A stretch of 64,000 nucleotides of DNA from Enchytraeus crypticus (GCA_905160935.1 CAJHZI010000352.1:85875-149874); one strand, 5' to 3'; shown: positions 28,846 to 41,412, counted from the stretch's first letter. Numbers and translations: made by a program. Notes: generated by a model from the sequence alone, not told the origin.

Positions 28846-29293
28846 GCAGTTTCTTTTTCAGCTATTTACATTTCAATTTTGAAGACAACTATATTATAAA
28901 TTAGTTATTTCTATATCTATTTGTATTTGTTCTTTACTTATTGACTATTTATTTATTTAAATTATTAATTTGTATTCCTACCATTATTACATTTATATTT
29001 TTACTTATTTTATCTAAGTCAGCCCCAAAATTCACTTCATTTATAAAGTGACGCAATCTTGCTATGAATAATGGCTCTGTCTTGAAATACATTTGCAACA
29101 GAATTCACGGCTGAAGTCAACATACACTTTATCAATCAGTCTGAAAGAAAAGAATTTCTGCTCCCCACGCTTCCGACTGAAGTTCGTTGTGTTAATGCCG
29201 CAGCAAAAGCAAGCATCACCATGTATATGACTGTATGTAACGTAATGGTAATCGCCTCTGTTTTTTTCGATTGCATCTGATTGTAATTGGTCA

Positions 29294-29400
29294 AATTATG
29301 TCGGTAAGATATCCGACCTTGGATCACTAAGTGTGGGTTCAATACTGGGCTCGTCAGTTACTGAAATCGCTTTGAACCGATGAAATTGACGTTAACATTA
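29294..29400 (+). mobile_element. tRNA-derived SINE, copy
   Basis: 'gtcggtaagatatccgacc', 'gtgggttcaa', 'actgaaatcgcttt', 'aaattgacgttaac'. Box B is degraded. Confidence 0.65.
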
Positions 29401-30280
29401 ATTTTTAATGTTACCTATGTTTTAATGTGTTTTTTGTTTTATTGTTTTTAATGTTTTTAATGCATGTTTTACTGTTTCAATGATTTTGTAAAAGGTTTCT
29501 ATGTTGTTTTAATTTTTACTGGTTTTAATTATCAATGTTTTTGAATTATTATATTTAATTGGAAATTCCACGTATCTTTAATTACTGACGGTTGTTTAAT
29601 GTGTAAGTCCAAATAATATAATAAAAACGGGAAAATACAAATAAACAGTATAATAAAATAAAGTAAAATAATTCGCGAATAAAAACTGCAATGTATTGTG
29701 GGTGAACGTCTAAATGAGCATCTGCTGAAATGTTCAATAGAGATCAATCAATCAATCCATCAACCAGGACATATCGCATTTGTTTAACTGTCAGCAAAGA
29801 AAATTAAAAAATAGCCGCAAAAGAGAGAGAGAGAGAGAGAGAAAGCGAGAACTGTTTTTATTAATTTGTATCCTGAATCAACACACAAACATAAGTATAG
29901 ATTAATCAAGATACGAATAAACGGACATTAGTAGGTGATAAAAATATACTCGATCTAGTTGATTATTTGTACAATTATATGTACAAAATATGAATTTATA
30001 GTATGCTTTTTGTATTATTAAATTTGTTACATTTATATATCAGCAATGTGCATCTAAAATACGAATAGCTACAAAAGAACAACGAGTGAAGTAAACTCTT
30101 TAACATACGCGGTTGTCGTATGTATAGTCCTGCGGATCATATCACTAGAAACGAGCGCTATTAAAGTCAACGATTACTATTAACAAAAGGAAAGGAAGGG
30201 GAAAACATCGAAAATTATAGTAACACAAACTTGGCAATGATAACTCTGTTGACATAAAAGAGCTATATTGCGGTATGTGC
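29401..30280. other. gene-free A/T-rich sequence
   Basis: 29400-29550 is a 'tttaatg'-rich low-complexity tract. A short (GA)n run lies at 29822-29845. No coding feature. Confidence 0.5.
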
Positions 30281-30287
30281 ATTGATA

Positions 30288-30288
<1 letters not shown>

Positions 30289-30363
<75 letters not shown>

Positions 30364-30407
30364 GTGATAGTGATAATGAAAATGATAATAATAATAATAA
30401 TAATAAA

Positions 30408-30438
<31 letters not shown>

Positions 30439-30472
30439 TAATAATAATTGTAATAATTATAATAATATGTTC
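30289..30472. repeat. (AAT)n microsatellite
   Basis: Long AAT array with 'gataatgatagtgat' variants and an 'aaat' block. It may be the tail of the minus/plus LINE tail remnant nearby. Confidence 0.95.
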
Positions 30473-30714
30473 CCGAAGTAGTTGACTTTATCAATGGCAT
30501 AGGCAGACTTATTGCAGAGCAAACCGGCGATAAAAGAGAGACATCTTTTCTTTGGCAAAGGCTTTCCATGACTTTGCAAAGATTTAATGCAGTCTGCTTC
30601 AGCAATTCTTTTAAGCCGATTGATGATCTCGAGTAGCCGGGCGGCGACTAGCACGAATTGCTTGAATCGTTTTTTTTCCAAACCTCAGGTTCTTTACACC
30701 TGGGTAATAAATTT

Positions 30715-30815
30715 AAAAAAGAAGAAAAAATTATAATAATAAAAGTTTAACTTCGGTTTCCTCATACAAGGATGATGCCAGGGACGTCCCCCATGTATCA
30801 ATACACCTGTATGTT
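30715..30815 (-). mobile_element. LINE 3' end (CR1/L2-like tail), remnant
   Basis: On the minus strand 'gggacgtccctggcatcatcc', 'gaggaaaccgaagttaaac' and a (TTATT)-type end match the tails at 4060-4140 and 39240-39316. Confidence 0.55.
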
Positions 30816-31454
30816 TGCAAGATGCGAAAAAGTATGACGATCATGTTCGTGTGTTTAATTATGCACTATTCTATTGCATAATTAAACACCTTAAGCTACC
30901 CTTAGCTTAGGAATATTGTATGCGTAACATTAATATAATTTTGTTTTCAATCTTTAGTAGCCTATCCATTATTTGTTAATCACATCACAGATTATGCAAA
31001 TAACAGGAACTTGCATGTAGTTAGATAAACAGATAACCATACCAAGGAGAATAAAAAAATTAAAACACAAAAAATAAAATAAAAATACATTTATGAACTT
31101 TATTGTATGAATTTTATTTGTGCATATTTCCATGTATGTTTTGTGATATTAAAAAAAACTTTATGAGCTTTACTATTGTTAACTTATGTTCCGTACAATT
31201 TTTATAAAAGAAATTACCTGTGAATGTCTTTGGCATATGCGAGTATATCTGGGTAAAATGAACTTTCGCGAACTCAATTAGAACAAATGCTGTTTATAGA
31301 ATTTCGTAAATATAAGCCTATATTCTATTCTATGCACTCACTTTTTTGCTTTTGTTGCTTTGAAAAGTGTGTCAATTGTACGGATAGTTAATCAGAAAAA
31401 ATGTGCTACTAGTAAAACTGTAAAACTGTTTAACGCTGTACCACCAGATAAATA

Positions 31455-31520
31455 TATGAGACGGTTCCGCTGAGATTCGAACCGATGTCCTTTTGGTTAT
31501 CAGGCAAGCGAGATGTTCAA
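31455..31520 (-). other. tRNA-like 3' half
   Basis: On the minus strand a perfect box B (GGTTCGAATC) closes a T-arm-like segment, but no box A or full cloverleaf can be drawn. It is probably a tRNA pseudogene or SINE head. Confidence 0.35.
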
Positions 31521-31583
31521 ATGTGCGTTCAATCGATACTCAATTTGTTTAAGTTAGAGGTCATCTGAAACGTAACTTTGGCT

Positions 31584-31715
31584 AGAGCCAGTGGCGCTGT
31601 CGGTAAGATATTCGACCACGGATCAGTATGTGCGGTGGTCAAATCCTTTTCTCGTCCTTTACTGACATCGCCTACGAGTGAGGAAACTGACGTTAATCTT
31701 AGCTGCACCAGCTTT
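31584..31715 (+). mobile_element. tRNA-derived SINE, longest head
   Basis: 'agccagtggcgctgtcggta' (box A region), 'tcaaatcc' (box B), 'tttactgacatcgcc', 'gaggaaactgacgttaa'. It is followed by three imperfect ~70 bp repeats ('accagcttttaaccagcttt') to about 31900. Confidence 0.7.
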
Positions 31716-32014
31716 TATCCAGCTTTACCATGAATTATGTTTTTAATAACTATGTCCACATATTGCAATATTATCTTTACCAGCTTTTAACCAGCTTTCA
31801 AATGAATAATGTTTTATATTAACCATGTCCACATATTTCGACAATAGCTCTATCAGCTTTTAACCAGTTTTAACATGAGTATTGTTTTAAATTAACCATA
31901 TCGACGTGTTTTCAGCATCGTTCTGTCTATGAATTGCATTTGAACTGACAATAAACTATCCTGTAAATACAATATGCCTAACATATTGTAACATAGGCCA
32001 ACTGTAAAGAGTTC

Positions 32015-32195
32015 ATAGAAGGTAGAATGGAAGGAAAATGAAGCAGAGGCAGGCCGAGATTAAGTATGTTAGATGATTTAAAGACCCACTCATATATGGA
32101 AATGAAAAGGAAGACGGAAGACAGAGAAGAGTGGAGGCGTTATATGCCATGGACCTGCCAGTAGGCAGTGCACTAAGAGAGCGAGGCCAACTGTA
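32015..32195 (+). mobile_element. RTE-like LINE 3' terminus (truncated)
   Basis: Encodes RGRPRLSMLDDLK-like and EDREEWRRYMPWTCQ-like segments followed by 'aggcagtgcactaagagag', matching 57895-58045. This is the C-terminal end of the same LINE family. Confidence 0.7.
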
Positions 32196-32754
32196 CATAG
32201 ATTTGTAATAGACACCGTGTACTGTATACCTGCGTAGTTATGTAGGCCTACATCTGTATTTGTCGTATTTACAATTTACATGTACATGTATCTTCAATTA
32301 TCCATTATGGAAATAGCTCGTTTAACTGGTTATTATCTTATATTTCAATTAAAATAGGAAAATCTTTTTGCACTAAGTTTATTCATAACATTTTGACAAG
32401 TTTTGGATGCGAGAAAGATAGATACAAGTAAATACGAAATGAATATAACCATTGTAAGTAAATAATACAGTAGGTGCATAAAATTAAAACAAACAAACCA
32501 TAGAAATAGATGAGATGTGCCGCAAAGTAGGCCCTACACTTTGCCCAGGGGGCGTTTGCGTTGACTTTATTGATGTTTTCTATATATCGCAGACACTTCT
32601 TTGTCTTGTTAATACATGGTCCTATAAAAACCAAGTAAAGTTCAATGTACTATTCTTTTACATTGTATGCAGGTATGCACATAATTTAGTTGATCGTAAC
32701 TCAACTGATATAATTGTATATCTGATATTTTCTTTCTTAGACCTGTCTGTTCCT

Positions 32755-32756
32755 CT

Positions 32757-32810
<54 letters not shown>

Positions 32811-32815
32811 GTGTC

Positions 32816-32857
<42 letters not shown>

Positions 32858-32860
32858 GGT
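32755..32860. repeat. (CT)n/(CTGT)n microsatellite
   Basis: CT repeat with a central 'gtctgtctgtctgt' block. Confidence 0.95.
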
Positions 32861-32979
32861 GGTGTTCTGCTAAACAAGATGTCAATGCACATATTCCTAC
32901 AAATATATGTAGTCTTCAATGAATAATATGCTCAGTTTTGATTTGAATGACTGATGAGATTTAAGTATTTGATGCATTT

Positions 32980-34105
32980 AATGCTGATGATGCAAAGTGC
33001 GTCACCACAATAAATTCTCTTTCTGATTGTGAAAACGTTCAAAAGTCTCTTGATTCTCTCTGTAGTTGGTCTAACCGTTGGCTGCTTAGCCTTGCAGTAG
33101 AAAAGTGCCAGGTGATCTTCTACTCTTTCCAAAAAAATATAACATATAATTTTAATTGCAATCTAAATTCTGTAGCTTTATCTAAATCAAAAGACGTGAC
33201 TGACCTGGGAGTGAGGTTTACAAGCGACTTATCGTTTTGTTCACATATAAAGGATATTTGCAATAAAGCAAGAAAAAGGGCTTCGATAATTTTGGATTGC
33301 TTTAAATCCAGAAATCATTTGCTATTATTTAAAGCGTTCACAGTTTTTGTGCGCCCGATTCTCGAGTATTGTTCTAATCCATGATCTCCATACAGAAAAT
33401 GTGATATTGTCCTGATTGAATCAATTCAGAAAAGATTCACTAAACGGCTAAGTGGCATGATCGTATTGCAATATTCGTAGAGATATAAAGTTTTGGCTTC
33501 CGAATCTTTAGAGCAACGAAGGTTTGAATCTGACCTATGTTTGTACTATAAAATTATCACTGGATTGGTTGACCTACCTATTGATGAGTTTTTTGTTTTC
33601 AAAAACGGGGTAACAAGAAATAGTGGTTCAAGTTTAAACAGGAAAAAAATTTATTTTAATGCTGAAAGATATCATTTCAAAAATCGATGCATTGCTTGTT
33701 GGAATTCCCTACCCTCAAATGTTGTAAATGCGTCTACCCTAAACTCATTTAAAAAGTGTCTGGAGGGTATTAATGTAAGCAAATACCTAAAGAGTTAAGG
33801 TGATTGCTTGATATCATTCTTTTATCTTCTGTAGCTTCTTTTTTCTATCTAAGAATCTAACTCTTACTGTCGTAAGTATTCTAGTGCTTTACCGTTTTTA
33901 TGATATTGTATGTGAAGATTAATGAACCTAATTAATAATTAATGGAAATATTTGTATTTTTTATTTTAATTTTAATTTTATTTAAATTCGGAATATGTAA
34001 GTGCCACTTGTGGACCTTTATATCCGTTCATGCGCTCTAACTGTCTATTGTGTATGCCAATATGATATCATGTGCGTATGATAAATAAATAAATAAAATA
34101 ATAAA
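32980..34105 (+). mobile_element. CR1/Jockey-like LINE, truncated at the RT catalytic motif
   Basis: The fragment starts at the ADD of the catalytic YADD motif (ADDAKC, 32985) and runs through the RT thumb and C-terminus: SKSKDVTDLGVRFTSDLSFCSHI (33190-33250), CNKARKRASIIL, FTVFVRPILEYCS, then after one frame break SESLEQRRFESDLCLYYKIITG and the terminal CWNSLPSN ... STLNSFKKCLEG. Translation ends at 33796. About 300 bp of untranslated tail ends in (AAAT)n near 34080-34103. Few disruptions, so fairly young. 5' truncation at this point is typical of incomplete reverse transcription. Confidence 0.85.
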
Positions 34106-34407
34106 AAAATTAGCCTATGTTCATTGATACGATGTTGAATGATGTGTCTGTATATATGCATTGATTTCCGCGCTATAGGCCTACTTATTCTTTCTTTCTT
34201 ACAAGGCGTTTTTATTTCAGCAAATATACATGTATGGTCCCTAATTGGGTGACGTCTAATTGTCAAGGTCGGGTGGTACAGCCAATAGAAACCCAGTGAA
34301 TATACGTTAGACTGTGAAGATTGAAAGCAGTGTGTGGTCAAACAAATGTAGATTAAGCATTTTTGATAATAATGAATTAAAATAATTATAATTTTTAAAA
34401 TAATTTC

Positions 34408-34665
34408 CCATCATCAGCTTCCCTTTAATCCCAGTTTAACTATGGCCGTGATACGAATGGACCTTCTCCACTCATCTTTTTCCCATACCATATCAAAGTC
34501 TCTTCCATTAGTTTTAGAAAATTTTGTAGCAATTTCTGGAGCCTACAAACCGAATGCCTTTTCTGACGTTGGTTTGGAACTTAGTGCTTTAGTCGCCTTC
34601 TACGACAAGTTCAGACACCGGTTGGTATATTCTTCAAACAATTCATTGGCATTGATACTGTTCTC
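34408..34665 (+). repeat. ATC-tailed repeat family, copy
   Basis: 'atcatcagcttccctttaatcccagtttaacta', 'tttgtagcaatttctggagcc', 'accgaatgcc' match 38860-39060 and, inverted, 47040-47290. The open frame of 75 codons here is not a gene. Confidence 0.7.
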
Positions 34666-34669
34666 CTAA

Positions 34670-36235
34670 AATGCAACCGTCAGAAAATTATGAAGTGCAT
34701 GCATTTACAGGTAGGCCTATACTATAGAGTCTATGCGAAGGAAGCATGTTTGTTCTATTTCCTATTGTTTATATAACTTTTGACAATTTTACTATATCAA
34801 CTAATTAGTTTATTTGTCACAACTATCACCTTCCGATCGGCAAAGCACCCGATACAGAGATAATTATTTAAGTTTATTTTATTTATATTAATGTCACGTG
34901 AGCCATGAAGGCGTCAGCGTGTTAACCTTCCATAAATGTATTCGGAATCTTCTATATATTAGTTTATCTCTAATTCGTATTACTATTGTTTTAGAAACCT
35001 AATTCTAAAATCTTTTTAAAGCTCTAACTGAATATCCGCAAAGAAAAATTTTATTATATTTGGAGGTGCTAGCTTCATTTTATAGAATTATGCCTCTAGG
35101 GCTTATATTTATTTATTTATTCATCACATCACGCTAAATATTAAAAAAGCAGGCAAACAAATGGAAAAGGGAAATATAGAAAGTTTTTTTAGAAAAGTTT
35201 GTGTGAACGGAAGCCACCTCGTCTAATAGATGAAGTGCTCCTTTAGGAGCGTGAAATGTGTACCTTGGAAATAATATGCCGACTAGAGAGACAGAGGGAG
35301 AGAGAGAAAGAGAGAGGTAGAGAGAGAGAAAGAGGGTGGATAGCTATAGATAGAGCTTCTTAGATAAATTCAAACCCGAACTTGAATTGTGGATTCCATT
35401 CGTTTGCTAGATGGAACCTTCTATATGTTTAATTAGTAGATTGCTGACATTATTCCATTATATTGAAATCGTTCATGTCCCGTTGAACCGAGCACTATGA
35501 ACCCATATTGGATAGTTACGATTAATCAGTCGATAGAATTTGCGCGTGCATCGTCTGTATATACATGTACGTCTGCTTGTATCTCTCTTTTCTATTGTAG
35601 TATCTCTTTATATCTATTTATGTATCTCTATCTCCTTTTTCGATTGCGAATCTTGATAGGCACTTGCCATTATTACTCTGGGCAGTTTCTTCCAGCAGTC
35701 GTAGACTACACATGTCGAGTTTCGAACCTTGATAGAGGCAAGACTCTATCTCTAACTTATTTCCTTAAAACTTCCTCTTCTTTTCTTAGTTAAGAGAACA
35801 ATGTAAGTATACAAGGAAGTTTTACATGAACTGAATAACGTTTTAATACCTAGTTTTAAGTATAACTTTACGAATTGGAATTATAAGTTATCTTATTAAA
35901 AAAGGTGTATCTTTTATTTAGCCTAGACATTTACAATCTCTTCCGCTCCTCCAGCTCAGAACCTAGGGTTCGAATTCCATACCTGTGACCTTCGTGGGAT
36001 TGATTCTAAGGACTTCCTTCCTAGTGTTCGGTTGAGACACCGTAATCATCTCTGGTGGCTCTTTTCTTCCTTAACCTGAATATAGACGAGGGATCTCGTT
36101 CATAAGATGGTGACTCGTATTTAGGTTTCTTGAGCCGAGAGGAGCACCAAATAGCGGTAATTTAGTTCGTTAAGGAGAGTAAACGGAAATAAAAAGGCCA
36201 ATGTAATTTAATTTAATTTAACGTAAAAATTATTC
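34670..36235. other. gene-free sequence
   Basis: No coding feature. A (GA) patch lies at 35283-35335, and 35935-35975 has a box-B-like 'gggttcgaattcc' that may be a SINE head. Otherwise nothing recognised. Confidence 0.4.
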
Positions 36236-36790
36236 TGTGAAGTTTCTTGTAGAATTTAAAAGTGGAGACGGCGATAGAATTAATGTTAGTTTCTTTTGTA
36301 GTCATATTCTGTACATGTATATCAAATGCACACTGTAACATTGAATACTGCAGTGGTAAGTTAATTAATTATCTTGTGTGCAATTTGACTGAATTCTGTT
36401 GAATTAAATTGACTAGACGACAGAGGGTTGAACACCGAACAGCTTGGCAGATATGCTTGTATATATTAGTAAGAGAGTACAGGTAATTGCATAAGGTAAT
36501 ATTATTTAATTTCGTATACTTTATGCTGTTTGCTAGTAAAATAAATAAAGTTTAAATAATATTAATAACTGCAAAAGCATAGTTTAAAAGTTTTAGGAAA
36601 ACTGGCTGAAATTTATTAAATTGTAGGAGAAATTGAGGTGATACAATTTGAAAATAAAATAAGTAAAAGCACGGGTGGTGCAGAAATACTTTTCATTATT
36701 AAATATTGATTGAAAGACTATTTAACTGTCTTTTTTCGAGTTATTGTGTATCGCAGCAAAAGGTACAATTTGTAAAACAAGTCTATTTTC

Positions 36791-38743
36791 TTGACTGTGC
36801 TTATGTCGTATCAAATAAATGCGAGAAAGACGCTTAGGTCAGACGAAACGGAGGAAGCGGTGGAGTCGTCGGAAGCAGTAGGTGAAATAACTGTGGTAAC
36901 AACACCAGAAACCACACAGACAGCAACTGTTGCAACAAAAGCAACAACAACAACCAAAACAACGGTTGCCGCCAAAACGACAACAACAGCACCGATAGAA
37001 ACTGTTGCAATAACGACAGCAGTAACAACAGCACGGAGAACAACTGTAGCAACAACAACTGCAGCAGCATTGACAGCGAATAGAGCAGCCGTTACAACCA
37101 CAACTACAGTAACGACATCTAGAACAACAACAACAGTAACACCGAGTGGAGCAACAACAACAACAACACCTGCGTCAACTGGAGTGAAATCTAGTGTTAG
37201 CCCAGCAGTGTTATCAGGAAGCACATCGGCGACGGTTGAATCAGTATCTTCAGTAACGGTATCTGTAGATTCAGTATCTTCAGAAGCGGCTACTCCAGGA
37301 GTCAGTCAGCTGAGTGGAGCAAATAACATCTCAGGGGTAAGTGTAAATTCTATTGATCTGAGTAATCAAACAAGTGAGACGGCGAGTGGATCAATTAACA
37401 GTGTAGACGACTGTTTAACGTGCGATTTCGAAATGACAAATTTGGACATTCCAAAGTTCTCTTGCTTACAAGGGGACAGTCCTTCAATATTTCTTGAGAG
37501 AGTATCGTGGTGGTTGGAGACGAAACGAGGTCTTACCGATAGAGAGCGCATTTTCCAATGTGCACAGTTCATGACAAAATCAGGCTTAGACTGGTTTCGA
37601 AGTTTTGTAGCCGGTACAGACGAACAAAATGCGGGTCTGAACTCTTTCCAAACCTTTAAGGATGCGTTCCTTAAACGATTCCAGCGAAATATCGCAGATA
37701 AATGGAGGCGGAAAGCATAATTATATGGATATATGCAGAGAGAGGATCAATCTTGTGAGCAGTATGAATTAAGATTTAAGGCATTGGAGATGGGAGCGAC
37801 TCAAGAGGAACTTTTAGAGGCTGCACTAGCAGGTGTCTTGGACGTGGTGAGACGTACGGTTCTTCATCATGAACTAAAATCGGTGGATGATCTCCTACAC
37901 TGGGCGCAATTGTGTGAACCAGTAGTTAAAGTAAGAGAAACACAAGCGTATGATAGTGCTAATGCTACGGTAAGCCAAAACATAGAGCAGAGATTGCGTA
38001 GATAGGAGCAATCGAGTATTATGCAGCATTCGGCAGCAACAAGTTCTTTTCACTGCAATGCGTTAAATATGACGTCACAAGCAGCAGATGACTCTTTAGC
38101 CAGTACTGTCCAGCATGAATCAATGCCGCGATTTAGAAATGCAAATGCGAATAATTCTTTTCGAGCAAATTATTCTTGGCGTGCTAATAATTACTCAAGA
38201 GGTAGTAGGCCTAATTTTTCTCAGGCTAATACGTCTTATAATGTGAATTGTAATAGTGATGCACAAAACTGTAGCATCTGCTCAAGATGTAATAGAAGAC
38301 ATCGGAGCGAGGATTTATGTGCGGCGAGAGGGAAGCAATGCTTTTCTTGTCACAGATGGAATCATTTATCATCTTGTTGTAAGTCTAAACCTGGATCATA
38401 CTGACTAAATGGTCGGAATAACAGCCGACTGAAGAAAAGTCATGCTTTTCATTCAAATAGTCGAGCTAATCAGCAGCCTAATTTTGTTAATTATAGTACG
38501 TTAAATTCTGTGAAAAATAATTCAACCTTTTCCAGTGTTATACGTGTACCGGTCCTTGGATCGTTTGTCTCAGTTCTTCTTGACACAGGCAGTTCACTGT
38601 CGGCAGTCAGACAAAGTTTTTTAAGTAAGTTTAAGCATTCTGCGGAATCGTTAGATTCACAAGATCCTACGCTTGCAAAATCGGCAAACGGTGAAAATCT
38701 CAATATAACTGCAAAAGTAAATCTTGAATTAAAGATCATTTAA
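36791..38743 (+). pseudogene. Ty3/Gypsy-like gag-protease fragment with three in-frame stops
   Basis: One reading frame runs the whole length, closed only by stops at 37718 (TAA), 38003 (TAG) and 38402 (TGA); there is no frameshift. Segment 1 (309 codons) has a Thr/Val/Ser-rich first 200 residues from an ACA-rich expansion, then a gag core (PKFSCLQGDSPSIFLERVSWW ... FKDAFLKRFQ). Segment 2 continues gag (QSCEQYELRFKAL). Segment 3 has the nucleocapsid-type Cys/His cluster (CSRCNRRH ... CFSCHRWNHLSSCC). Segment 4 holds the retropepsin motif LLDTGSSLSAV (near 38577). Reverse transcriptase and integrase are missing and no LTR pair is visible, so it is 3'-truncated. Gag packages RNA and the protease processes polyproteins in such elements. 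Confidence 0.8.
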
Positions 38744-38789
38744 TGATTATTTAAGATGCTTACGTTTCAACTGTGGTGGCCATGGTACT

Positions 38790-39065
38790 AACTCATTATC
38801 ATCATCATCGTCATCATCATCGTCATCATCATCATCATCATCATCATCACCACCACCATTATCCTCTTTCCTTGAATCCCAGTTAAACTAAGGTCGGGAT
38901 TCGGAATATATCTTCTCCAATCCACTCCATCACCCACAACAGACCACCAGTCAATTCCAGATTTCCATTCATTTTAGAAATTTTTGTATGAATTTTTGGA
39001 GCCTTGAGGAATTGGCACTCACAAACCGAATGCTCCTTCTGACTTTGGTTTTCATCTTAGTTTGG
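38790..39065 (+). repeat. (ATC)n and ATC-tailed repeat family, copy
   Basis: (CAT)n at 38798-38866 is followed by 'ccttgaatcccagttaaactaaggtcggga', 'tttttggagcct' and 'accgaatgctccttctgac'. With the inverted copy at 47035-47292, which ends in (GATGAT)n, it shows that the ATC run is the 3' tail of the element on the minus strand. Confidence 0.7.
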
Positions 39066-39112
39066 TTTTGACATCGCTTTTGAGTGAGGAAACTGACGTT
39101 AACCTTAGCTTT
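39066..39112 (+). mobile_element. SINE 3' fragment
   Basis: 'gacatcgcttttgagtgaggaaactgacgttaaccttagc' equals the 3' body of the tRNA-derived SINE family. Confidence 0.6.
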
Positions 39113-39127
39113 ATCATCTTTTTAGTG

Positions 39128-39316
39128 ACGCTGTTCTTTTTCTGCAATGGACAATAACTGGTGCAGACCTATCGTTTTTTTCACTCAGCACATTTCTTTT
39201 GCAGATTGATATGGGTAAATTGATCTGTAGTTATGTGTGCTGTGGGGACATCCCTAACAACATCCCTGGATGAGGAAACGGACGTTAAACCTATATTATT
39301 ATTATTATTATTTTTT
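39128..39316 (+). mobile_element. LINE 3' end (CR1/L2-like tail) with (ATT)n
   Basis: 'ctcagcacatttcttttgcagattg', 'gatctgtagttatgtgtgctgtggggacatccctaa' and 'gaggaaacggacgttaaacct' then (ATT)n. Close to 3990-4140. Confidence 0.7.
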
Positions 39317-39852
39317 TTAAATTTTATTTTAATTTTTTATTTTATTTTTTAATTGCCCTGGGCCGTATAAGGCCCTGGGCTAAAATATAGGATAAAAAAG
39401 ACTTTATTTATTATTATTATTTTACCTCGGCACAAAGTTTTATTTAAAAAATACACATAATATTAAATATATTAATGCTTAATAAGGATGCTTATTATCT
39501 TAATGCTGTTTTTCTTAATGATTAATAGTGTATATCATGCAAATAGTGTTACGACTTTTTATAGGCCTACTTTAAAGTAATTACAGTACAACAAACAATA
39601 CACGCATGAAATTTGCCTAAAAAGAAGCAAAATCACTGTCATATATAATTAAAATATCAAAATTTGAGATATGTTAAAATGGATCAGAGCATAGCATTTT
39701 CAGGGAACGATCATTTGTGGGGCGGGATTTAGAGCATTCGGTTAAGCTGCGCGTCCGTTAAACGAAGTTAAGCTCCATCAAGCCGGTTAGTACTTTGTGG
39801 GCGACCAACTTGGAAGACCGAGTGTTGACAGTTTTGAAAGAAAAAATCCCTA

Positions 39853-39950
39853 GGGTGCTGGAAGGTTATTCTTTAATCCGCGCCGGCTGGAATTGATGCG
39901 CCAACAAAAGGCAACGATTACTAATAACCATGGAGAGGAATGGAGGAAAT
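39853..39950. repeat. ~95 bp dispersed repeat, copy 2
   Basis: Matches 2853-2945 at most positions in the same orientation. Confidence 0.6.
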
Positions 39951-39954
39951 AATG

Positions 39955-40555
39955 AAAACTACGAAAACAGAAACCAAGAAAGGAAACTATGTAGGACATG
40001 TGGTATGTCATGTGTTTAACTATGAAAAAAAAATCACGCATCTATTTTCGGGTAACGATCATGTAATTCCAACTGCAAATCATGAAAAACCTGCATGATA
40101 TAATCTCATGCAAAAATATCATGAAAACGTTGCATGACTGTAAATCATGCAAAAATATCATAAGATCAGGCAAAACCATTATAAATTCTAAAGTTAATAA
40201 TTAGAAATACGAATCCAACCGCATTACCCACATAAAAACTGTCGTCCCTGATAAGAATAAGATTAAACTAGAATAATACTATTATTAATACTACTATTAA
40301 TATAATATTAATAATACTATTATTAGTATTAATGCTAACTAATACTCCGTTGCTTATTAATGACATAAGAACATAGCTTTACAAAAGAACGGAAACAATC
40401 TCTTACGAATAACTAAGCTTATATGCTCCTAAGATTGAATATCAGAGCACATTCCCCCATCGATCCAAGCATCTATCTAAGCACTTCTATATCAGAGCTA
40501 CTATGAGAGAATGAGAACAAGTTTATATATTGCCCAAGAATAACAAAAAAGCGCA
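39955..40555. other. gene-free sequence
   Basis: Contains an imperfect ~35 bp 'catgcaaaaatatcatgaaa' direct repeat (40075-40170) and an 'aatactattattaat' tract (40270-40345). Confidence 0.4.
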
Positions 40556-40620
40556 TGTGTATTACTCAGGATTCGAACCATAAATAACTACATGCCTATG
40601 ACGCACCTAATCGATATTCC
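40555..40620 (-). other. tRNA-like 3' half
   Basis: On the minus strand 'GGTTCGAATCC' (perfect box B) ends a T-arm-like segment. No convincing 5' half, so a SINE or tRNA relic. Confidence 0.3.
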
Positions 40621-40814
40621 GCAGAAGGTAAGATTCAATGGTCAACGTATCATTAACTGTAGAATGGGAAAGTAAATAAGAAGTGGATTAAACTAGTTAA
40701 AGTACAAATAGAAATAGGATAGGAAAGTAACAAGCACTAATAGAGAATGAAAGAGAAGCTTTTATTCCACTAAAGTAGAACTGATAGAGTATAAAAATAT
40801 TAATAATATAGTAA

Positions 40815-41090
40815 CCTCCGACAATTTCTGTAGCGGTGTCGTGGCCGGTGTCCGATCATCGAGACCGCTTTACAAGTTCCTGGCAGGTTATTGTTAATCC
40901 TTTCCATGGTCAATCATAATTTTGCTATTGATAGCGCCAATCCGTAGCAAACTCCGATACAAGATTAACCTTCCATCGGCCCAAAGAGATTTCCATCACT
41001 GCTTGACTAACATGAGCTTTGAACCTAGGCCACTTGTATCCGAGGCGAACACTCTAACCGTTACGCCATATCCCCTCCCCAAAGTGTATC
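40815..41090 (-). mobile_element. second tRNA-derived SINE type
   Basis: Read on the minus strand it starts 'ggggatatggcgtaacggttagag' (good A box) and continues 'ttcgcctcgga...ggttcaaagctc' (B box), about 60 bases in a tRNA-like arrangement, then a ~200 base body. Head and body differ from the other SINE family. Confidence 0.5.
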
Positions 41091-41335
41091 AGAGCATATA
41101 CTTATGGATCTCTACGCCCTATCGAATGGTCTAAACCACTACAATCGTGCTTGAAGCAAGTTCAGGCAGGGCATAATACTAATCTTATGTAAACAGAACT
41201 AATCTAGTAGTGAGGTGGTTCTTTAAGAGTTTTGCTAGTGCTAACGAGTAACGCTTCCAAAGATCGGAGGTTTTGAAAATAAGATTGAAGGTTTTGTAAA
41301 TTTATACTTATTTGTATATATATTTATATATAATA

Positions 41336-41348
41336 ATATATATACATG

Positions 41349-41407
<59 letters not shown>

Positions 41408-41412
41408 GCACA
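41336..41412. repeat. (AT)n microsatellite
   Basis: About 60 bp of pure AT with 'catac' flanks. Confidence 0.95.

Noticed and set aside
30180-30605. 141-codon minus-strand ORF
   Set aside because: Its core is poly-Ile/Tyr from the (AAT)n array.
36811-37224. 137-codon Val-rich minus-strand ORF
   Set aside because: Antisense to the ACA-rich gag tract; composition artefact.
40999-41090. possible functional tRNA gene
   Set aside because: A and B box matches are good, but I could not fold a full cloverleaf with paired acceptor stem, and a SINE-like body follows.
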